64,000 bases of DNA, taken from positions 310,001 to 374,000 of the forward strand of contig DAIPMW010000002.1 of NCBI GenBank assembly GCA_036768475.1. Reading direction: 5' to 3'. The notes below the pieces were generated by a model. That model made no database searches. It had not been told where the DNA came from and saw only the letters and a list, made by a program, of their open reading frames with translations. Of this stretch, positions 8,985 to 16,947 are shown piece by piece. Both the position numbers and the translations under genes were made by a program. Each line of letters starts with the position of its first letter. Within the stretch, counting starts at the first letter, position 1. The DNA comes from JAEUMD01 sp036768475 (GTDB lineage: Bacteria > Pseudomonadota > Alphaproteobacteria > Rhizobiales > Hyphomicrobiaceae).

Positions 8985-10352
8985 ATGCGCATTGTCTTTA
9001 TTAATCGTTACTTTCATCCTGACCATTCGGCGACAAGCCAGATGCTCTCCGATCTCGCATTCGCCCTCGCTGAGCGGGGTGATCGCGTGTCGGTCATCAC
9101 CAGCCGCCAGCGTTATGACGATGCCGATGCAGCACTTGTGGCTCATGAAAACATTGGCGGGGTTGACATACATCGCGTAGCGACGACCCGATTTGGCCGC
9201 CACGCTCTTCTTGGGCGCGCTGTTGACTACCTGACGTTTTACGCGACGGCCGCATGGAAACTTTGGCGGATCGCCCGCAAAGGTGACGTTGTGGTCGCCA
9301 AGACCGACCCTCCCATGCTCTCGGTCATCGCCGCGCCGGTTGCATGGGCACGAGGTGTCCCGCTCGTGAACTGGCTGCAGGACATCTTCCCCGAAGTGGC
9401 GATTGCGAGTGGACTGGGAAAGAGCCGGCTGTTCCAACTCATCTGCCGCGGCCTTGGCAAGGTTCGAACGTGGACGCTGCGCTCAGCGATCGCCAATGTC
9501 GTGCTTGGTGAGCGCATGGCATCGAAGGTCGAAAGACTGGGCGTCGCTCCCGGCCGGATCACGATCATTCCCAATTGGGCCGACGGAACGCTCATCAAGC
9601 CGGTTGCGCATGAGGAGAATGACGTCCGCAAAGCCTGGAAGCTCAGCGCAGGCGATTTCGTCGTCGGCTACTCGGGAAACCTGGGGCGTACCCATGATTT
9701 TCGCACAATTCTGGATGCGATCTCACTGATTGAGCGTGGCGAGACCGCTCATGCTTCATCGAGAAAAACGAGTTCCGGCGCAACCGGTCCACGCGCCAAC
9801 AGCGCAGTCTCCCAGCCCCGGATCATATGGCTGTTCATCGGTGGAGGAGCTGGGTATCGGCAACTCAAGGATGAGGTGAGAAGGCGCGGGCTCAGTACGG
9901 TTCAATTCCACGATTACCACCCGAGGAAGCGGCTGGCCGACAGCCTGTCGGCAGCCGATGTGCATCTGGTTTCGCTCAATCCGGAACTCGAAGGGCTGAT
10001 CGTTCCCAGCAAGTACTACGGCATAGCCGCTGCCGGGCGGCCCGCCATATTCATTGGCGACAGAGAGGGCGAGATCGCTCAGGTTCTGGCGCGAGACAAA
10101 TCGGGTCTTGCGGTATCGCTAGGAGATGGGGAAACGCTCGCCGAGCTGGTTTTACAACTGGCTGCCGATCCTGATCGTGCGCAGACCATGGGACGCAACG
10201 CCCGGGCCGCCTTTCTCGCCCATTATGATGTCGGCTTGTCTGTTCAGCGCTGGATCGATCTTCTCGAGGGCATAGCGGGCGGGGCCGCGATGGCGTCGCG
10301 TTCGATGAAGACATTGGAGGCCGTGATTCAATCAGAATCCGATCTTCGCTAG
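8985..10352 (+). CDS. Glycosyltransferase family 4 (WbuB-like)
   Basis: A 455-residue GT-B retaining glycosyltransferase. The N-terminus MRIVFINRYFHPDHSATSQ is typical of WbuB-like enzymes; an ATG at 8955 would add ten residues but is not conserved in style and has no better ribosome site. The C-terminal donor domain has VGYSGNLGRTHDF, LFIGGGAGYRQL and PELEGLIVPSKYYGIAAAG, the region carrying the EX7E-type donor motif. It should add a sugar during repeat-unit assembly on the cytoplasmic side; donor and acceptor are unknown. The stop TAG is the first TAG of a dispersed repeat that begins here. Confidence 0.88.
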   Translation: MRIVFINRYFHPDHSATSQMLSDLAFALAERGDRVSVITSRQRYDDADAALVAHENIGGVDIHRVATTRFGRHALLGRAVDYLTFYATAAWKLWRIARKGDVVVAKTDPPMLSVIAAPVAWARGVPLVNWLQDIFPEVAIASGLGKSRLFQLICRGLGKVRTWTLRSAIANVVLGERMASKVERLGVAPGRITIIPNWADGTLIKPVAHEENDVRKAWKLSAGDFVVGYSGNLGRTHDFRTILDAISLIERGETAHASSRKTSSGATGPRANSAVSQPRIIWLFIGGGAGYRQLKDEVRRRGLSTVQFHDYHPRKRLADSLSAADVHLVSLNPELEGLIVPSKYYGIAAAGRPAIFIGDREGEIAQVLARDKSGLAVSLGDGETLAELVLQLAADPDRAQTMGRNARAAFLAHYDVGLSVQRWIDLLEGIAGGAAMASRSMKTLEAVIQSESDLR

Positions 10353-10454
10353 AGCATGTTTAGCTGAAGTGTGCGGCACTTCAGCGTGAAAAACATGCTC
10401 GAAACAAAGTGCTGGATCGCGTTCATGTTTCCCCCAGACATGAACGCGATTTAG
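10349..10454 (+). repeat. RIME-like two-hairpin repeat, copy A
   Basis: Complete copy of a roughly 105-bp element found five times in the window. Hairpin 1 pairs GAGCATGTTT with AAACATGCTC and has an inner GCTGAAGTG/CACTTCAGC stem that is perfect in this copy. Hairpin 2 pairs GCGTTCATG with CATGAACGC. The ends are CTAG and TTAG. It lies between the convergent GT4 and fcl genes and supplies the GT4 stop codon. The architecture resembles the rhizobial RIME mosaic elements. Confidence 0.88.
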
Positions 10455-10520
10455 AACGGCGTGTCGGCCGGCCAGGAAAGCATTGGCGCATTGGCTGGTC
10501 GGCGGCGGTCGACCGCGGCG

Positions 10521-11489
10521 TCAGGCGCGGCGGTCCGCAGCAAGGAATGCCCGGTAAGCGTCGGCAATACCCTCTTCGAGGCCGATTCGCGGTGCCCACC
10601 CCAGAGCCTTCAGTTTCGTGCAATCGAGTAGCTTGCGGGGCGTTCCATCAGGCTTCGTCACGTCGTGCCTGATTTCGCCCTGGAACCCGACGACAGAGCA
10701 GACCAATCGGGCGAGGTCTCCTATCGTCACATCCTCGCCCCAGCCGACATTGACATGCTCTGCACCGGAATAGTGTGCCAGAAGATGGACGAGAGCATCG
10801 GCACAGTCGTCGGCATGAAGAAACTCGCGGCGCGGAGAGCCAGTGCCCCAGATCGCGATGTGGGGCTCATTGTGGAGCTTGGCTTCGTGCGCCTTGCGAA
10901 TGAGTGCAGGCAGCACGTGGCTCGACGCAAGATCGTAATTATCGCCCGGCCCGTAGAGATTCGTCGGCATCGCCGAGATGAAGTCGCAGCCATATTGCCG
11001 GCGGTAGGCCTGGGCGAGCTTGAGCCCTGAGATCTTGGCGACGGCGTACCATTCGTTTGTCGCCTCGAGCGGTCCGGTCAGCAAAGCGGATTCGGTGATC
11101 GGCTGCGATGCATCTCGAGGATAAATGCACGAAGAGCCCAGAAAGAGGAGCTTCTCTACGCCGGTTCGCCATGCCGCGTGGATGATGTTCGCCTCGATCA
11201 TCAGGTTCTGATAAAGGAACTCGGCCGGGTAGGTGTCATTGGCCAGGATCCCGCCGACCTTGGCGGCTGCCACGATCACGGCTTGCGGTCGCGTCACCGC
11301 CATCCAGTGCTCGACGGCATCCTGACGCACCAAATCGACCTGTGCACGATCGGCGGTCACGACATCGCACGATTCGCTCGCCAGTCGGCGCACCACAGCC
11401 GATCCGACCATGCCCTTGTGGCCGGCCACCCAGACACGCTTTCCCTTCAGCGCGTAGGGCACCTGATCGTTGGATGCGGGAATCGACAT
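10521..11489 (-). CDS. fcl: GDP-L-fucose synthase
   Basis: A 322-residue short-chain dehydrogenase that epimerises and reduces GDP-4-keto-6-deoxymannose to GDP-L-fucose with NADPH. The nucleotide-binding motif is VAGHKGMVG at 21-29; LFLGSSCIYPRDA and the YAVAK (YxxxK) motif near residue 150 are the catalytic elements; NLYGPGDNYDLASSHVLPA is the family signature. It follows gmd on the same strand with a 33-bp gap, so the two form a GDP-fucose unit supplying the polysaccharide locus. Confidence 0.95.
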   Translation of the reverse strand: MSIPASNDQVPYALKGKRVWVAGHKGMVGSAVVRRLASESCDVVTADRAQVDLVRQDAVEHWMAVTRPQAVIVAAAKVGGILANDTYPAEFLYQNLMIEANIIHAAWRTGVEKLLFLGSSCIYPRDASQPITESALLTGPLEATNEWYAVAKISGLKLAQAYRRQYGCDFISAMPTNLYGPGDNYDLASSHVLPALIRKAHEAKLHNEPHIAIWGTGSPRREFLHADDCADALVHLLAHYSGAEHVNVGWGEDVTIGDLARLVCSVVGFQGEIRHDVTKPDGTPRKLLDCTKLKALGWAPRIGLEEGIADAYRAFLAADRRA

Positions 11490-11522
11490 CGAGGCACAGC
11501 GCCTTCCGTAGACAGGATCTCT

Positions 11523-12596
11523 TTACTCTGACACGCGGTTCGTGCGCCATGTCTCAGACGCCACTACCTTGAGATCGCTTTCTACCATCTCCGCTACCAG
11601 TTCCGAAAAGCTGACTTTGTGCCGCCAGCCCAGCTTCTCGCGCGCTTTTGTCGGATCACCCTGCAGTAGTTCGACCTCCGTCGGTCGGAAATAACGCGGA
11701 TCAATGCGCACAAGCTCTCGGCCTGTGGCGGCATCGAGGCCGGCCTCTTCGAGCCCAGAACCGCGCCAGACGATCTGCCTGCCGACATGCGCGAAAGCCT
11801 GTTCCACGAACGCTCTAACAGTAAACATCTCGCCGGTTGCGAGCACGTAGTCGTCCGGCTCGTCCTGCTGAAGCATCAGCCACATGCCCTCGACATAATC
11901 TCGAGCATGTCCCCAGTCGCGCCGGGCATCGAGGTTGCCGAGATGCAGGACCTCCTGCAGACCCAGTTCAATAGCTGCAACGGCGCGCGTGATTTTGCGC
12001 GTTACGAAGGTTTCACCCCGGATAGGGCTTTCGTGATTGAAAAGGATGCCGTTCGATGCGTGGATGCCGTAGGCCTCGCGATAGTTCACCGTGATCCAGT
12101 AGGCATAGAGCTTGGCGGCGGCGTACGGTGAGCGGGGATAGAACGGCGTCGTCTCATCCTGCGGCGTGCGCTGCACCTTTCCATAGAGCTCCGACGTCGA
12201 GGCCTGATAGAATCGGACAGAATCCCCAAGATTGAGGATACGGATCGCTTCGAGCAGCCGCAGCGTGCCGAGCGCATCGGAATTGGCGGTGTACTCGGGC
12301 GTCTCGAAACTCACCTGGACGTGACTCTGCGCCGCCAGATTGTAGATCTCTGTTGGTTGATGCTCTTGGATGAGGCGAATGAGATTGGTGGCATCTGTGA
12401 GATCGCCATAGTGAAGGAATAGACGCGCGCCGGCTTCATGAGGATCGACGTAGACGTCATCGATGCGCCCAGTGTTGAAGGACGACGAACGTCGCTTCAC
12501 CCCGTGCACGATATATCCCTTCTGAAGCAACAGCCGGGTCAGGTAGGCGCCGTCCTGTCCGGTCACGCCCGTGATGAGTGCAGTCTTCGATGTCAC
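11523..12596 (-). CDS. gmd: GDP-mannose 4,6-dehydratase
   Basis: A 357-residue NAD(P)-dependent SDR enzyme that makes GDP-4-keto-6-deoxy-D-mannose, the substrate of the next gene. The dinucleotide motif is GVTGQDGAYL at 10-19, followed by VHGVKRRSSSFNTGRID, the Gmd NADP-binding signature. The catalytic YAAAK lies in SPYAAAKLYAYW. Length is as expected for the family. It sits between the NusG-like gene and fcl on the minus strand and is probably co-transcribed with both. Confidence 0.96.
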   Translation of the reverse strand: MTSKTALITGVTGQDGAYLTRLLLQKGYIVHGVKRRSSSFNTGRIDDVYVDPHEAGARLFLHYGDLTDATNLIRLIQEHQPTEIYNLAAQSHVQVSFETPEYTANSDALGTLRLLEAIRILNLGDSVRFYQASTSELYGKVQRTPQDETTPFYPRSPYAAAKLYAYWITVNYREAYGIHASNGILFNHESPIRGETFVTRKITRAVAAIELGLQEVLHLGNLDARRDWGHARDYVEGMWLMLQQDEPDDYVLATGEMFTVRAFVEQAFAHVGRQIVWRGSGLEEAGLDAATGRELVRIDPRYFRPTEVELLQGDPTKAREKLGWRHKVSFSELVAEMVESDLKVVASETWRTNRVSE

Positions 12597-12684
12597 GCGG
12601 TCGGTTCCCTACGTTGCAAGGCGGCCGTGAAGATGGCCCGCGAGTATTCGGCCAAGATCTGGCTGTGGGGCAATCAGCTGGATT

Positions 12685-13212
12685 TCATGCCTCGGCGACA
12701 GCGTTGGCATGGACTCTCACTTTCACGGGACGACTCAGCAAATCGAGCAGCACCACCAGGCGATCTTTCTCGTCCATGTCGATGATCGTCGCAACTAGCC
12801 CTTCGAATGCACCAGCTGCCACCTTGACCTGCTGGCCGATGTGATAGGGCCGGTCCGGCCGTACGATCGCGCCGCCCACCTCGCGCGCCTTCAGCGCATC
12901 GACGAAGGCTCGGTCGAGAAAGCTCAACTGATCGCCGCACCGCACGAGCGAGCGTACACCTCGCGTCGAAAGCAGCGAACGCCACTGCTGGATATCCGGT
13001 GCGACCTCGACGAACAAGTATCCGGGGAAGACTGGACGTAGCACCTCTTGCGTTCGCCGCGCATGCCGCCTCGTCTTGCGGGTCATCGGGCAATATGAAG
13101 CGAACTGCTGGCGCTCCAGGTTCTGCATCGCGAAATGCTCGCGATGGGGGTGCGTGTTGACGACAACCCAACGCATGTCCGTCGGAACAATGCTGCCATT
13201 CTCAGCAAACAT
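12685..13212 (-). CDS. NusG-family transcription antiterminator (RfaH/LoaP-type paralogue)
   Basis: A 175-residue protein with an N-terminal NGN domain (MRWVVVNTHPHREHFA, then the signature PVFPGYLFVEV) and a C-terminal KOW segment (IGQQVKVAAGAFEGLVATI). The chromosomal nusG is normally next to secE and rplK, so this is a specialised paralogue. Being first on the minus strand before gmd and fcl suggests that it promotes read-through of long polysaccharide operons, as RfaH-like proteins do. The ATG at 13212 follows GGGGCGG; an upstream TTG at 13257 is less likely. No ops-like element was identified. Confidence 0.85.
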   Translation of the reverse strand: MFAENGSIVPTDMRWVVVNTHPHREHFAMQNLERQQFASYCPMTRKTRRHARRTQEVLRPVFPGYLFVEVAPDIQQWRSLLSTRGVRSLVRCGDQLSFLDRAFVDALKAREVGGAIVRPDRPYHIGQQVKVAAGAFEGLVATIIDMDEKDRLVVLLDLLSRPVKVRVHANAVAEA

Positions 13213-13574
13213 GGAACCGCCCCTACTGCTTCGCCCAAATGACTGCTCGATACTCAACCTTGAAATGTACTCTCAAGGCCTTAATAAGATTTACTCGGAA
13301 CGGAAATATCATTCAATCAGATGGCGACCGCCAGTTCGCAGATGCAGTTAATCGCATATTGAAACCGCCACTTGAAACAGCCGCGGACGGTTATTGGCCA
13401 TTTACCAGCGTCGCGTGTGGCACGCGGCACGCGCCTGTGCGGGCTCGATCAGCGGCCCGTCGAACTGGTTCGTAGCGGCGTGGCACAGGCCGTTGCTGGC
13501 TCGACGTTTGGGCGCGACGGTGTCAGGATTGTCGCGCGCGCGACTGAGACGCGTTAATTTCCCCAGCACTGCTG
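13213..13574. promoter_or_regulatory. Divergent region between the NusG-like and Nudix genes
   Basis: About 360 bp with an A+T-rich half next to the NusG-like gene (13240-13360), where its promoter and leader should lie. No gene, riboswitch or convincing operator is visible. The right half is ordinary high-G+C sequence leading to the Nudix gene. Confidence 0.4.
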
Positions 13575-14048
13575 ATGCAACCAATGCCACCGACGCAAGC
13601 GCATAAAGACCGCAAAGGCGGCATCATCGGACGCTGGCGACACAGGGTCACCCTGGGGGCGCAGGCCATTGTCATCGATGGCGATCAACGAATTCATCTC
13701 GTCCGGCATGGATATCGCCGCGGTTGGCATTTCCCGGGCGGTGGCGTCGAGCATCGTGAGACGACTGAGGATGCACTTCGAAGAGAGCTGTTGGAAGAAG
13801 GAGGGATCGAACTCCTCGGCGTTCCGCGACTGTTTGGAGTATATTCTCACTTCGATGAATTCCCGGGCGACCATATCGTTCTCTTCGTCGTCGAATCCTG
13901 GCGTCGGAGGCAGATACCTGCCCCCAATGCCGAAATTGCCGAGCAGGGCTTCTTCGATCTCAAAGCCTTGCCTAAGGATCTTGCGCCCGGGAGCCAGCGC
14001 AGAATTGCCGAGGTCTTCTGCGGTGCACCTCGCGCTCAGTTCTGGTGA
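13575..14048 (+). CDS. Nudix hydrolase
   Basis: A 157-residue hydrolase of nucleoside diphosphates linked to another group. The Nudix box fits GX5EX7REUXEEXGU exactly at residues 56-78 (E62, R70-E71, E74-E75). The preceding RRGWHFPGGGVEH is typical of nucleotide-sugar or NTP-cleaving members. It lies at the end of the polysaccharide locus, so a nucleotide-sugar housekeeping role is possible, but the substrate cannot be read from sequence. The repeat copy B begins 47 bases after its stop. Confidence 0.85.
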   Translation: MQPMPPTQAHKDRKGGIIGRWRHRVTLGAQAIVIDGDQRIHLVRHGYRRGWHFPGGGVEHRETTEDALRRELLEEGGIELLGVPRLFGVYSHFDEFPGDHIVLFVVESWRRRQIPAPNAEIAEQGFFDLKALPKDLAPGSQRRIAEVFCGAPRAQFW

Positions 14049-14094
14049 AGCCATCGCACGGCAGATAAAACCGCGCGTGGCGGCTGCGGCCGGT

Positions 14095-14165
14095 CTAAGG
14101 GCATGTTTAGCTGAAGTGTGCAGCGGTTCAGCGTGAAAAAATGCTCAAAACAAGATGCTGGATCG
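14095..14165 (+). repeat. RIME-like repeat, copy B (second hairpin missing)
   Basis: Matches the first about 70 bp of the element: CTAAGGGCATGTTTAGC, the GCTGAA/TTCAGC stem, AAAATGCTC, and the linker up to GGATCG. The second hairpin is replaced by unrelated sequence, so this is a truncated copy. It lies between the convergent Nudix and VanZ-like genes. Confidence 0.8.
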
Positions 14166-14283
14166 GCCGAGTAGGAAGCCGTGATCGAGGTTCTCAAACA
14201 GCGAAATGGAGCAGGCCGTAACGGTCGATGTGCTTCGGCCGGAACCGGACTCCAAACCGCGGATTTGCGCTGATCGCGGGTTT

Positions 14284-14724
14284 TCAGTGCAGCTTCTGGT
14301 CTTCTGCGCGATGCGCCGCCGCTGCAGCGGCAGGCATCCTCTTGCTCACCAAAAACTTCAGCGCAGCAAATGCTGTCCCCAACACCACGCCGAGCGTGCT
14401 GGCAAGGAAGTCGGCAGTCGATACATCTCGACTTGGAACGAGATACTGACTGATTTCCAATATGCCGGCGTAGCCGATAGTGGCCGCTGCCAATCCGATC
14501 AGGTAGGGCAGCCTTTGCACGAGAGCCCCAGCAGCGGCCATCACCACCAAATATGCGAGCAGATGATCGAGCTTGTCCGCCCCTGTGGTGAGCTGAAACT
14601 GCAGGTCGTGCGGCATCAGGGACAAACCGGCAATGGCGAGATAGATGCCGCCCACGACCAGCGCGGCGAGATATTGGCGCCATGTCCACGCGCGTCGCTG
14701 TCTTTCCATTGTTGGTGGCGCCAT
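14284..14724 (-). CDS. VanZ-like membrane protein
   Basis: A small polytopic membrane protein. Conserved VanZ-family segments are DKLDHLLAYLVVMAAAG and GILEISQYLVPSRDVSTADFLAS, with hydrophobic helices around them. The family is named after the teicoplanin-resistance protein VanZ but is widespread near polysaccharide genes with no assigned activity. The ATG at 14724 gives 146 residues; the frame is open to a GTG at 14877, but the extra N-terminus is not membrane-like and looks non-homologous. It lies between repeat copy B and tRNA-Asn. Confidence 0.75.
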   Translation of the reverse strand: MAPPTMERQRRAWTWRQYLAALVVGGIYLAIAGLSLMPHDLQFQLTTGADKLDHLLAYLVVMAAAGALVQRLPYLIGLAAATIGYAGILEISQYLVPSRDVSTADFLASTLGVVLGTAFAALKFLVSKRMPAAAAAAHRAEDQKLH

Positions 14725-14917
14725 TTGCTGCGGTTGAGATGTGATGATCCGGAGCGCGTCATCCGGGTTGGATCGGGCGACGGCAGCCGAATTGCGCGAA
14801 GCGGCCCAGCCTTGTTCCAAAACCGGCGTTTCGCAATGCGACATTGAAGGTTTGGGAAATGCCGGGCCAGAGGGCACCTGGCAAGGCTTGCACCAATTCG
14901 GGGGTATTTGGATGAGA

Positions 14918-14992
14918 TGGCTCCGCGGGCAGGATTCGAACCTGCGACCAACCGGTTAACAGCCGGTTGCTCTACCGCTGAGCTACCGCGGA
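14918..14992 (-). tRNA. tRNA-Asn (anticodon GTT)
   Basis: On the minus strand the gene starts TCCGCGG and ends CCGCGGA-G-CCA, giving a 7-bp acceptor stem and an encoded CCA. The D arm (AGCTCAG), the anticodon loop with GTT inside CTGTTAA, and the T arm with GTTCGAATC are all present. Its 3' end points towards the polysaccharide locus. Confidence 0.96.
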
Positions 14993-15171
14993 ACAGGCCA
15001 TCTTCATAAAGAGCCGTGCCTATAGCAGAAGCTTAAGGCGCGAGCCAAGCCCCTTAACGCAAAAAGTAGCGCTCATCCATCATGCAGCCCGCGCGGCGCG
15101 GCGCGGCAAGGACGACCCTGGTTCAGCAAGTTCGCCAGAGGGCAGGGTTTGAGGGTAGGGCCCGGAGGAGT

Positions 15172-15245
15172 TGGAGGCCACGGCCGGAATCGAACCGGCG
15201 TATACGGATTTGCAGTCCGCTGCGTCACCACTCCGCCACGTGGCC
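15172..15245 (-). tRNA. tRNA-Cys (anticodon GCA)
   Basis: On the minus strand the gene begins GGCCACG and ends CGTGGCC-T-CCA, a full acceptor stem with encoded CCA. The anticodon loop CTGCAAA gives GCA, and the T loop is GTTCGATTC. It lies about 180 bp upstream of tRNA-Asn on the same strand, so the two may share a transcript. Confidence 0.96.
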
Positions 15246-15631
15246 AACTCGGAGTGCCCCTTGTGGTGCAGAGGGCGCTCGGGTGTTGCGTAGGGCAGGC
15301 CATGACCCGCCGACGCTAAATCCCTGGCTGCGGCCGGTTTCGCGCGCTTGAGATCGCACCGGACGGGCAAGGAGGCTCCGCTTAGCATAGCCGCCCGCAC
15401 TTCGACAAGCGAAGACCGTGGCGCTCGCCTGGGGGGGCACCACTGCGCTTTGCCCGTGTCGGCGACAGGTGCCTTGGGCCTGCATTTTCGCTGCCCGTGG
15501 TGGTTCTCGTGTCTTTGTACTTACATCCACCCAACGCGGTATGGCTTCCGCCATCCGGTTTGGTTATTTTCCGCCTCGAAGCAGCAGATCCGGTAATGAG
15601 CCGGCCGAGCGATACTGAGCAAGAGGACGAC
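15246..15631. other. Intergenic region between tRNA-Cys and the pcm-like gene
   Basis: This 386-bp stretch must hold the leftward tRNA promoter and the rightward promoter of the methyltransferase gene. Short frames here do not resemble proteins. I see no repeat or structured RNA. Confidence 0.4.
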
Positions 15632-16300
15632 ATGGCCGACGTGGCACTGCAACGCAAGAACATGGTCGAATCCCAGGTGCGTCCCAGCGACGTCACCGAC
15701 CGCCGCATCCTGAATGCGATGTCTGCGATCCCGCGCGAGGCCTTCGTCCCGATCGCCCTGAAGCCGATTGCCTACATGGATGAAGCGCTCATGTTGGTGA
15801 AGGCGAATGCCGGCAGCCCTGCGCGCGGCATGATGGCGCCGCGGGCCTTCGCCAAGCTCTTGCAGTTGGCCGAGATAGGGCCAAGCGACGTCGTGCTCGA
15901 TGTCGGCGCCATGACCGGCTATTCCTCGGCCGTGATTGCCCGGCTTGCGCAAACCGTCGTGGCCATGGAATCGGACACCGTTCTTGCTGACGAGGCGACA
16001 AAGGCGCTCGACGAACTGGCCGCCGATAATGCGGCCGTCGTCACGGGAGAACTGGAGGTCGGCTATCCCTCGGAGGGACCCTACGACGCAATCGTCGTTG
16101 AAGGCGCTGTCGAGCAGATCCCGTCCGCATTGCTTGACCAACTCAAGGATGGTGGCCGCCTCGTCGCTATTGAGGCCGGCGTGCCGTCGCACGCCATCGT
16201 CTGGCAGCGCATGGGACGCCACTTCGACCGGCGGGTCGCCTTCGAGGCCGCGGCACCGGCAGTGCCGGGCTTTGAGAAGAAAAAAGAATTCGTCTTCTGA
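15632..16300 (+). CDS. Protein-L-isoaspartate O-methyltransferase family protein
   Basis: A 222-residue SAM-dependent methyltransferase of the PCMT type, expected to repair isoaspartyl residues. The N-terminal QRKNMVESQVRPSDVTDRRIL, MSAIPREAFVP and the SAM motif VVLDVGAMTGYSSAVIARLA match the family form commonly found upstream of tolC in rhizobia; canonical Pcm has GTGSGY where this has AMTGYS. The frame is open upstream to 15497, but the ATG at 15632 has AGAGGA five bases before it. Repair activity is inferred. It is separate from the surE-linked pcm, which is absent from this window. Confidence 0.82.
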   Translation: MADVALQRKNMVESQVRPSDVTDRRILNAMSAIPREAFVPIALKPIAYMDEALMLVKANAGSPARGMMAPRAFAKLLQLAEIGPSDVVLDVGAMTGYSSAVIARLAQTVVAMESDTVLADEATKALDELAADNAAVVTGELEVGYPSEGPYDAIVVEGAVEQIPSALLDQLKDGGRLVAIEAGVPSHAIVWQRMGRHFDRRVAFEAAAPAVPGFEKKKEFVF

Positions 16301-16947
16301 AATCAGCTCTTCCGGCACGCAGCACAGCGGTTGAATGGCGTTGCTCGCCCCAGCGAATCGCCATTTGCCGGGGATCGCATCGAACTGCGATCGCCTGCAG
16401 CAGCTATGTTATGCGAGCGTTGGGCGCAACACGTGCACATTATCCACCGCTTGCCGCAGGCGCATTCCTGCCTCTCGATTCGACGGCCGCAGTTGCGCAG
16501 AAATGCAGATAGTCATCAGAAATGTATGAGAAAAGCGCGTTGAAGGCGGCGCCTCCGTTGCCATCGTGTGAATGTCTGGCGCGTGATGTCGTGTGTTATT
16601 GATGCAACGAGGTTGTTTCGAGTATCGCCTTGCTAGCCGCCAGACCTTTCCGGGCACGGGTAAACCTGTTCTAACATTGCACGACATGTGAGCGATACTC
16701 ACGGGGTCAGCTTGGTGGGCCAACCACCGAGCCGCTACTCGAGCGTACATGTCAGCTTGGGTTCACAAGTCGAGTTTTCCGATACAAGTGTGAGTTCAGC
16801 CAGACTGCCGCGAGTGGGCGCGGGGAAGATATGGTCCTGTTATCGAGTCAATGTCTGCTGGCCTACAACAGGCGCGATGAGTGACCCAGCACGGCATGTC
16901 CGGCGCTGCCACGCTCCGAGCATAAGCAAACGGGTTCGATAAGCCAG
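16301..16947. other. Long intergenic region upstream of tolC
   Basis: About 650 bp without a recognisable gene. A small inverted repeat GTGAG-CGATA-CTCAC at 16688-16702 could be an operator. Similar pieces, TCACAAGTCGAG and ATACAAGTGTGAG, occur near 16765 and 16785. Translated short frames look random. The tolC promoter should lie here. Confidence 0.35.

Noticed and set aside
16409..16750. 113-residue minus-strand frame in the gap before tolC
   Set aside because: No similarity that I recognise, no ribosome site and random-looking composition.
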